Source: JBFKMV01 sp041629655 (GTDB lineage Bacteria > Acidobacteriota > Polarisedimenticolia > Polarisedimenticolales > Polarisedimenticolaceae). From it: a stretch of DNA of 11,954 bases. The notes under the pieces were generated by a model. That model was not told the origin of the DNA. It was given only the letters and a program-made list of their open reading frames with translations, and did no database searches. The stretch's first letter is position 1. Every line of letters begins with the position of its first letter. Below are positions 8,689 through 11,954 of the stretch, one piece after another. The translations under genes and the position numbers were made by a program. The stretch spans positions 1-11,954 of the forward strand of contig JBFKMV010000166.1 of assembly GCA_041629655.1 (NCBI GenBank), given 5' to 3'.

Positions 8689-8715
8689 CGTGACCTCGTC
8701 GGACGCGTCCTGTTC

Positions 8716-8755
8716 CTTACGGAAGAGAATATCTCCAGTAAGAGAGACCCGTCAT
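8716..8755 (-). promoter_or_regulatory. Candidate dnaN promoter with an inverted repeat over its -10
   Basis: On the minus strand, ATGACG (8755-8750, 4 of 6 matches to TTGACA) is followed after 18 nt by TATTCT (8731-8726, 4 of 6 matches to TATAAT). The message would start about 30 nt before the dnaN ATG. The arms CTTAC (8716-8720) and GTAAG (8738-8742) form an inverted repeat centred on this -10 element, as an operator might be. Both calls rest on short matches in the least GC-rich part of the spacer. Confidence 0.35.
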
Positions 8756-8821
8756 CGTAGCAGTAGGCCCGTTGACGCTGCGGAGAACCGCCTCAAACAC
8801 CGTCCAGCAACCCCTTCAGCC

Positions 8822-8830
8822 TGTGGACGC
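8822..8830 (-). promoter_or_regulatory. Weak DnaA-box-like 9-mer
   Basis: The plus strand reads TGTGGACGC, that is GCGTCCACA on the minus strand. It matches the last six bases of the TTATCCACA consensus but none of the first three. It shares the 8-mer CGTCCACA with 8913-8921 in opposite orientation, which is the only reason to list it. Confidence 0.25.
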
Positions 8831-8912
8831 CGCCGTGCATATCCGGCGGTCGCGGCCGGACATTCTAACGCCGAAACCGGTCCGCGCGCCGCCGGCCTCG
8901 ACCGGGGCCCGT

Positions 8913-8921
8913 CCGTCCACA
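8913..8921 (+). promoter_or_regulatory. Weak DnaA-box-like 9-mer
   Basis: CCGTCCACA keeps the TCCACA half of the DnaA consensus. It is the inverted partner of 8822-8830 in the same spacer. Three mismatches make it a low-affinity site at best. Confidence 0.25.
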
Positions 8922-8960
8922 ACCGTCCGCCGGCCGTCAACAGGCCGCCGCGGCCGGGTG

Positions 8961-8969
8961 TGTGCAAAA
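8961..8969 (-). promoter_or_regulatory. DnaA box TTTTGCACA
   Basis: The plus strand reads TGTGCAAAA. Its complement TTTTGCACA fits the relaxed DnaA consensus TTWTNCACA at every position. It lies 10 nt after the dnaA stop codon, at the dnaA end of the dnaA-dnaN spacer, where many bacteria keep part of oriC. A single match is suggestive only. Confidence 0.5.
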
Positions 8970-8978
8970 CCGCCCAAG

Positions 8979-10313
8979 TCATTTCAGGGCCTGGATGAAG
9001 CTCTGGATCAGCCTGTCGAAATCCTTGTCCTTGATCCGCTTGTTCTCGATCTTGTTGATCGCGTGGATCACCGTCGAATGGTGCTTGCCGCCGAACCGGC
9101 TGCCGATCTCGGGCAACGAGCACGACGTGAGCTGCTTGCACAGATACATCGCGATCTGGCGCGGGAACGAGACCTGGGGGCTGTTGTTCCGGGTCTTCAG
9201 CTCGTCGACCTTGAGGTTGAAGTAGTTGCCGATGTGCTTCTGGATATTCTCGACGGTGACGGCCGGAGACTCCGGGGCCAGCAGGTGGCGCAGCGTCTCC
9301 TGGGCCACCTCCAGCGTGATCTTGCGGCCGGACATCGAGGCGTAGGCCACGACCCGGATCAACGCGCCCTCGAGCTCACGGATGTTGGATTTGCTGTTGG
9401 AGGCGATGAACATCGCCACGTCGTCGGGCACCTTGGCGCCCTCGGCCTCGGCTTTCTTCCTCAGGATCGCCACCTTGGTTTCGAGATCCGGGGGCTGCAT
9501 GTCGGCGATCAGCCCCCACTCGAAGCGCGAGCGCAGGCGCTCCTCGAGCGTGGGAATCTCCCGCGGCGGCACGTCGCTGTTGATCACGATCTGCTTTTGC
9601 GAGTCGTACAGCGAATTGAAGGTATGGAAGAACTCCTCCTGGGTCCGCTCCTTGCCCGCGAGGAACTGGATGTCGTCGATCAGCAACAGATCGAGGTTGC
9701 GGTAGCGATCACGGAACTCGTCGGTCTTTTCGAAACGGATCGCGTTGATCAGGTCGTTCATGAAGCGCTCGCTCGAGATGTAGAGCATGCGCATGTTCCG
9801 CTCGGCGCAGCGGTTGCCGATCGCCTGCATCAGGTGCGTCTTGCCCAGGCCGACCCCGCCGTAGATGTACAGCGGGTTGTAGGCGCTGGCGGGCTGCTCG
9901 GCCACGGCGCCGGCGGCGGCGTGGGCGAACTGGTTGCAGGACGAAACGACGAAGTTCTCGAAGGTGTAGCGCGGATTGAGCCACGGGCTGGGTGTGGCCG
10001 CGGCAGGCCCGGCCTCGGTGTTGCCGTTGCCGTTGCCGCCGATGGCGCCGGCGGACGCCTCCTGGTTCTCGGGGCTGAACTTGACCGAAATCCCCGGCCG
10101 CTCGATCTCGCGCAACGCGTCGTGGATCAGCGGCAGGTAGTTGCTGCGCAGCCACTCGGCGAACCACAGGTTGGGCACGCGGACGGTCAGGCTGGCCGCA
10201 TCTTCCGTCAGGAAATGGGTCGGTTTGAACCAGGTGTTGAACGAGCGGTTGTTGACCTTGTGCTCGATCTTCCCCAGGACGCGGTCCCAGGTGTTCTGTT
10301 GCACCCCCTGCAA
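8979..10313 (-). CDS. dnaA: Chromosomal replication initiator DnaA
   Basis: DnaA binds DnaA boxes, melts the origin and recruits the helicase. Numbering from the chosen start gives 444 residues. Domain I is 1 to about 85 (NTWDRVLGKIEHKV, NRSFNTWFKP). A short Gly/Asn/Ala-rich linker follows (about 86-111). The AAA+ domain has Walker A GGVGLGKTH (152-160), Walker B LLLIDD (209-214), sensor 1 INSD (244-247), the Box VII arginine motif RLRSRF (259-264) and sensor 2 IRELEGA (311-317). The DNA-binding domain IV ends with the signature IGSRFGGKHHSTVIHAINKI (403-422). The start is TTG at 10313, because AAGGAG lies 6 nt upstream and the protein then begins at the conserved domain I. GTG at 10304 is the alternative. 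An ATG at 10418 is in frame but has no ribosome-binding site and would encode DnaA-box DNA. Confidence 0.98.
   Translation of the reverse strand: MQGVQQNTWDRVLGKIEHKVNNRSFNTWFKPTHFLTEDAASLTVRVPNLWFAEWLRSNYLPLIHDALREIERPGISVKFSPENQEASAGAIGGNGNGNTEAGPAAATPSPWLNPRYTFENFVVSSCNQFAHAAAGAVAEQPASAYNPLYIYGGVGLGKTHLMQAIGNRCAERNMRMLYISSERFMNDLINAIRFEKTDEFRDRYRNLDLLLIDDIQFLAGKERTQEEFFHTFNSLYDSQKQIVINSDVPPREIPTLEERLRSRFEWGLIADMQPPDLETKVAILRKKAEAEGAKVPDDVAMFIASNSKSNIRELEGALIRVVAYASMSGRKITLEVAQETLRHLLAPESPAVTVENIQKHIGNYFNLKVDELKTRNNSPQVSFPRQIAMYLCKQLTSCSLPEIGSRFGGKHHSTVIHAINKIENKRIKDKDFDRLIQSFIQALK
10020..10037. repeat. Three tandem GTTGCC hexamers in the DnaA linker
   Basis: GTTGCC is repeated three times without interruption. 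On the coding strand these are GGCAAC units, giving the Gly-Asn run in the flexible domain II linker of DnaA. Copy-number change would keep the frame and only alter linker length. Confidence 0.7.
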
Positions 10314-10319
10314 GGCTAG

Positions 10320-10326
10320 CTCCTTC
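10320..10326 (-). promoter_or_regulatory. Ribosome-binding site that sets the dnaA TTG start
   Basis: The minus strand reads AAGGAGCTAGCCTTG. The AAGGAG core is 6 nt from the TTG at 10313, a near-ideal distance. Neither GTG at 10304 nor ATG at 10418 has a comparable site at the right distance. Confidence 0.7.
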
Positions 10327-10364
10327 TGGACTCCCGGTCGTGGTCGGCGCCCCGGCGCGCCTAT

Positions 10365-10395
10365 ACGTTCACAGCTTTTCCACACATGTTGAAAA
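10365..10395. promoter_or_regulatory. Run of three DnaA-box-like 9-mers upstream of dnaA
   Basis: The centre 9-mer TTTTCCACA (10376-10384) fits TTWTNCACA exactly. Two bases later comes TGTTGAAAA (10387-10395), an inverted copy with one mismatch; together they make a 20-bp imperfect palindrome. Two bases before the centre lies ACGTTCACA (10365-10373), which keeps only TTCACA. Start-to-start spacing is 11 bp in both steps. The run lies 52-82 nt upstream of the dnaA TTG, where DnaA binding could autoregulate its own gene, assist origin melting, or both. Confidence 0.55.
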
Positions 10396-10457
10396 CGGCC
10401 CGCGGCGCTAACTCCCATAGCGGTGACGGGTTCCGTCCGACCCAGCGGCGGGGCCGG

Positions 10458-10475
10458 AAAATATTATGTAAACTT
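10458..10475. promoter_or_regulatory. AT-rich island: candidate unwinding element or dnaA -10 region
   Basis: Sixteen of 18 bases (AAAATATTATGTAAACTT) are A or T in otherwise very GC-rich DNA. On the minus strand it contains CATAAT and TAATAT, plausible -10 hexamers for dnaA, but no matching -35 stands at 16-18 bp. It could equally be an easily melted element of the origin; sequence alone does not decide. Confidence 0.4.
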
Positions 10476-10604
10476 GTTGTCGTCGAGGGCTGAAGTCGTT
10501 GATGCGCGCCGATTTGCGATGACCCGAACTGGCGTCGAGCCGGCATCTCCCCCCCGTGCCGTGGTGGGGCACATCGGACGAATTTGTGTGACCTGAGCCC
10601 GTGG

Positions 10605-10625
10605 AGTCTCGTGCCGCGCGAGACT
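10605..10625. repeat. 7-bp perfect inverted repeat
   Basis: AGTCTCG (10605-10611) and CGAGACT (10619-10625) are perfect inverted arms around a 7-nt spacer. The spacer can extend the stem by a G-U and a G-C pair. There is no T-run, so a terminator is unlikely; a protein-binding site or cruciform in the origin spacer is possible. Confidence 0.5.
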
Positions 10626-10630
10626 AGCAC

Positions 10631-10657
10631 AGTCGAGAAACGTGTTTCAATAGTCGA
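10631..10657. repeat. Palindrome flanked by AGTCGA direct repeats
   Basis: GAAAC-GT-GTTTC (10637-10648) is a 5-bp-arm palindrome. It is flanked by two direct AGTCGA copies (10631-10636 and 10652-10657), 21 bp apart, which is two helical turns. It ends about 30 bp before the rpmH -35 element. It is not parS, because the arm order is reversed. Confidence 0.4.
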
Positions 10658-10688
10658 AGGGGTCGTTGCGGGGTCAGGATGCGGTAAC

Positions 10689-10717
10689 TTGACAGCATCG
10701 CAGGCCTTACCTACCAT
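10689..10717 (+). promoter_or_regulatory. Sigma70-type promoter of rpmH
   Basis: A perfect -35 TTGACA (10689-10694) is followed after exactly 17 bp by TACCAT (10712-10717, 4 of 6 matches to TATAAT). Transcription would start near 10724, leaving about 32 nt of leader before the rpmH ATG. This is the best promoter match in the window and probably drives rpmH, rnpA, yidD and yidC. Confidence 0.7.
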
Positions 10718-10755
10718 GCCCGTTTTGTCCGAGCGACCTCCGGGGATGGAAGACC

Positions 10756-10890
10756 ATGAAACGCACCTTTCAGCCGAACAACCGGAAGCGCAAGAAGACT
10801 CACGGCTTCCTCGTGCGTATGCGTAGCAAGGGAGGTCGGATTGTCCTTGCCCGGCGCCGCAGAAAGGGACGGAAGCGCCTCGGCGTCTAG
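10756..10890 (+). CDS. rpmH: 50S ribosomal protein L34
   Basis: The 44-residue product begins MKRTFQPNNRKRKKTHGF and ends RRRRKGRKRLGV, the unmistakable L34 pattern: about 44 residues, very basic, with the conserved TFQPNNRKRKK start. L34 is a component of the large ribosomal subunit. ATG at 10756 follows the leader of the promoter at 10689-10717, with a modest GGA-type ribosome-binding site. It is the first gene of the rightward arm, as in most bacteria. Its last 50 nt overlap the start of rnpA in another frame, and codons for K25-G26-G27-R28 double as the rnpA ribosome-binding site. Confidence 0.97.
   Translation: MKRTFQPNNRKRKKTHGFLVRMRSKGGRIVLARRRRKGRKRLGV
10828..10836 (+). promoter_or_regulatory. 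rnpA ribosome-binding site inside rpmH
   Basis: AAGGGAGGT lies within rpmH codons, and its GGAGG core is 5 nt before the TTG at 10841. This is the strongest Shine-Dalgarno match near rnpA. It decides the TTG start, as no ATG or GTG is available in frame before the conserved part of RnpA. Confidence 0.75.
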
Positions 10891-11254
10891 GTCCACGGAA
10901 TCCGGTCGCGGGTTTCCCCGGACCGTTCGTCTCACGGCGCGCAAGCAGTTCCAGACGGTCTACCGGGAAGGACGGCGGGTTCGCTCGTCCTCCTTTACGT
11001 TGTTCGGCCTGCCCAACACGCTCGGCCACTGCCGCCTGGGGATCACCGTGACCCGCAAGGTCGGTAAGGCAGCCGTGCGTAACCGCATCAAGCGCAAGCT
11101 CCGCGAAGTGTTCCGGGCCAACCGCGACCGGCTCGAGCCCGCGCTCGACCTCGTCGTCAACGGCTATCTCGGCTGCGCGGAGCGGCCGGTCGCGGAGCTG
11201 GAGCGGGAGTTCCTGCGCAGTTTCCGCGCCCTCGCGCGCAGGTTCGACCGATGA
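10841..11254 (+). CDS. rnpA: RNase P protein component
   Basis: RnpA is the basic protein cofactor of RNase P, which trims the 5' leader from tRNA precursors. With the TTG start the product has 137 residues, slightly longer than the usual 110-125. The conserved core begins at about residue 25 with FPRTVRLTARKQFQTVYREGRR, and the RNR signature is VRNRIKRKLREVFR (79-92), with R80, N81, R82, K84 and R85. The first 24 residues (AERDGSASASRSTESGRG region) are low-complexity, mostly encoded by DNA shared with rpmH. The TTG is supported by a strong ribosome-binding site, and the coding overlap with rpmH is 50 nt in the +1 frame. Its TGA overlaps the yidD ATG (ATGA), suggesting coupled translation. 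Confidence 0.93.
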   Translation: MSLPGAAERDGSASASRSTESGRGFPRTVRLTARKQFQTVYREGRRVRSSSFTLFGLPNTLGHCRLGITVTRKVGKAAVRNRIKRKLREVFRANRDRLEPALDLVVNGYLGCAERPVAELEREFLRSFRALARRFDR

Positions 11255-11508
11255 GGCCGCGGATGATCGTGGTCGGCCTGCTGCGCGGCTACAAGCTGTT
11301 GATCTCGCCGCTGCTGCCGCCGGCGTGCCGGTTCCAGCCGACCTGCTCGGAGTACGCCATCGAGGCGGTGACCGTGCACGGGGTCTTTCGCGGCAGCGCC
11401 CTGGCGGTCCGGCGGCTGCTACGTTGCCACCCCTGGAGCGCGGGCGGGTATGATCCGGTGCCTCCCGGAGCGGCCCCCGCCGCGGGCTCCCAGCGGGGCA
11501 GAAAGTAA
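11251..11508 (+). CDS. yidD: Membrane protein insertion efficiency factor YidD
   Basis: YidD is a small inner-membrane-associated protein thought to help YidC-dependent insertion. The 85 residues match the family: the amphipathic start IVVGLLRGYKLLISPLLPP (6-24), the three-cysteine pattern with CRFQPTCSEYAIEA (26-39, C26 and C32) and C59 in RLLRCHPWSAGGYDPVP (55-71). The C-terminal tail (GAAPAAGSQRGRK) is variable in the family. The start overlaps the rnpA stop by 4 nt; ATG at 11263 is an alternative start but would lose only four residues. The gene is 11 nt before yidC, in the standard rpmH-rnpA-yidD-yidC order. Confidence 0.95.
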   Translation: MRPRMIVVGLLRGYKLLISPLLPPACRFQPTCSEYAIEAVTVHGVFRGSALAVRRLLRCHPWSAGGYDPVPPGAAPAAGSQRGRK

Positions 11509-11519
11509 AGCAGGCCAGC

Positions 11520-11954
11520 GTGGACCAGGGAAATACGGAAAAGCGGCTGCTGCTGGCGTTCGCGCTGTCGCTGGTGGTGTACGTGATCTGGCAGGCGACG
11601 CTGCCGCCGCCGCCACCGCCCCCGCAGCAGATCGAGCAACCGGCACCCGCCGGGCCGGAGCCCGAGGCGCCCCGGGCCGATCCCGGCCGGGCGGCCGCCG
11701 AGCCGGACCCCGCCGCCGCCATGGTCCCGGGCTACGAGGCCGTCGCGGCCGCCGCGATCGAGGAGACCCGGTACGAGAACGGCCACGTGGCGGTCCGGTT
11801 CAGCAACGAGGGAGCGCGCGTCCTCTCCTGGCAGCTCAAGGACTACACCACCAAGGACGGCAAGCAGCTCGAGCTGGTGCCCGAGTTCTCGGGCAACGGC
11901 GCGGCGTTTCCGCTGGCCGTGATGGTCGAGCCGCCCGAGCTGGCGCGCGAGATC
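11520..11954 (+). CDS. yidC: Membrane protein insertase YidC, N-terminal part only
   Basis: YidC inserts and folds inner-membrane proteins, alone or with SecYEG. The window holds 145 N-terminal residues and the reading frame runs off the right edge. It begins MDQGNTEKRLLLAFALSLVV, with one membrane helix at about residues 9-27, as in Gram-negative YidC. Seven prolines follow at once (29-35), then a long Pro/Ala/Glu-rich linker. The start of the periplasmic beta domain follows from about residue 80 (ETRYENGHVAVRFSNEGARV, then SWQLKDYTTKDGKQLELVPE). The catalytic membrane core lies outside the window. The start is GTG at 11520, 11 nt after the yidD stop, with AGG 5 nt upstream. Confidence 0.93.
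   Translation, partial: MDQGNTEKRLLLAFALSLVVYVIWQATLPPPPPPPQQIEQPAPAGPEPEAPRADPGRAAAEPDPAAAMVPGYEAVAAAAIEETRYENGHVAVRFSNEGARVLSWQLKDYTTKDGKQLELVPEFSGNGAAFPLAVMVEPPELAREI

Larger units (their letters stand above)
8689..8978. other. dnaA-dnaN intergenic spacer, possible part of oriC
   Basis: This 290-nt spacer has no supported gene. It holds one DnaA-box match (8961-8969), two weaker inverted CGTCCACA motifs (8822-8830 and 8913-8921), and a GC hairpin CCGCCG/CGGCGG (8830-8849, 8-nt loop). A shorter stem CGGCC/GGCCG (8931-8947) follows the dnaA stop, and a TAGAAT -10-like hexamer lies near 8865 on the minus strand without a -35. Neither hairpin has a T-run, so intrinsic termination after dnaA is not supported. 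The end near dnaN (about 8711-8765) is the least GC-rich. In several bacteria, such as Bacillus subtilis, this spacer is where the origin unwinds. Confidence 0.45.
10314..10755. other. dnaA-rpmH divergent spacer, probable oriC region
   Basis: This 442-nt stretch separates the leftward and rightward gene arms and has no supported gene. From left to right it contains the dnaA ribosome-binding site, a run of three DnaA-box-like 9-mers (10365-10395) and an AT-rich island (10458-10475). A GTGCC/GGCAC hairpin follows (10556-10572), then a 7-bp inverted repeat (10605-10625) and a small palindrome flanked by direct repeats (10631-10657). The rpmH promoter is last (10689-10717). Divergence of replication genes from such a spacer is typical of bacterial origins, so oriC or half of it is the likely role. 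DnaA boxes are few for a full origin. Confidence 0.6.

Noticed and set aside
8755..8766. DnaA-trio-like TAG-CAG-TAG near the dnaN end of the spacer
   Set aside because: Only two of three triplets fit, no strong DnaA box stands next to it at the expected short distance, and such a short match is likely by chance.
8830..8849. CCGCCG/CGGCGG hairpin as a dnaA terminator
   Set aside because: The stem is GC-rich but no T-run follows on the minus strand, and 6-bp GC stems are frequent by chance at this base composition.
10637..10657. A possible parS centromere site (TGTTTC-containing palindrome)
   Set aside because: parS reads GTTTC then GAAAC; here the arms come in the opposite order, and the TGTTTCA half is followed by ATAGTCGAA instead of the required second half.
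10419..10755. A small gene in the dnaA-rpmH spacer
   Set aside because: The only open frames are short continuations of shadows in other frames, without ribosome-binding sites or family resemblance; the spacer features are better explained as regulatory DNA.
10361..11722. A 453-codon open frame on the minus strand across the origin spacer, rpmH, rnpA, yidD and yidC
   Set aside because: It is antisense to four recognisable genes, is low-complexity (Gly/Ala/Arg/Ser) and has no family resemblance. Its Gly-rich stretch is the complement of the YidC proline run.
1..11954. Mobile elements, CRISPR arrays, tRNA or rRNA genes, or a novel defence-type system
   Set aside because: Every gene is a recognised housekeeping gene with matching composition and tight, conserved order. 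No transposase, integrase, spaced direct repeats or cloverleaf structure was seen. The interest here is in regulation and gene overlap rather than a new gene system.

Overview
The window is high-GC bacterial DNA carrying the classic chromosome-origin gene cluster. Its two halves diverge from a central spacer. Leftward on the minus strand, and reading away from the spacer, lie dnaA, dnaN, recF, gyrB and gyrA, then a small transaldolase-family gene (fsa/tal) and the 5' part of a biotin-dependent carboxyltransferase subunit (PccB/MmdA family), which is cut by the left edge. Rightward on the plus strand lie rpmH, rnpA, yidD and the 5' part of yidC, which is cut by the right edge.

The organism is probably Gram-negative: GyrB has the long form with an insert in its C-terminal half, and YidC starts with a membrane helix followed by a large extra-cytoplasmic domain. 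Uninterrupted dnaA-dnaN-recF-gyrB-gyrA order, high GC, and the styles of RecF and DnaA fit an Acidobacteriota-like or deltaproteobacterial-grade lineage (Myxococcota, Desulfobacterota and relatives). That placement is inference from memory of the families and needs a tree.

The dnaA-rpmH spacer (10314-10755) and the dnaA-dnaN spacer (8689-8978) are the only sizeable non-coding stretches. The first holds a compact run of three DnaA-box-like 9-mers spaced 11 bp start to start, an 18-bp AT-rich island, several small inverted repeats and a good sigma70-type promoter for rpmH. The second holds one consensus-matching DnaA box, two weaker ones and a candidate dnaN promoter. Together they could form a bipartite oriC of the Bacillus kind, though this is unproven.

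The genes work together in initiation (DnaA), the sliding clamp (DnaN), gap repair and restart (RecF) and supercoiling (GyrA/GyrB). The right arm supplies ribosomal protein L34, the RNase P protein and the YidD/YidC membrane-insertion machinery. Junctions in the left arm from recF onwards are short (7-87 nt) and show no obvious terminator, so fsa and the carboxyltransferase gene may be co-transcribed with gyrase.

No mobile element, CRISPR array, tRNA or rRNA gene was seen. This is a core chromosomal region. The points most worth a second look are the rpmH/rnpA overlap with the rnpA ribosome-binding site inside L34 codons, the DnaA-box array, the probable TTG start of dnaA, and the metabolic genes attached to the gyrase operon.
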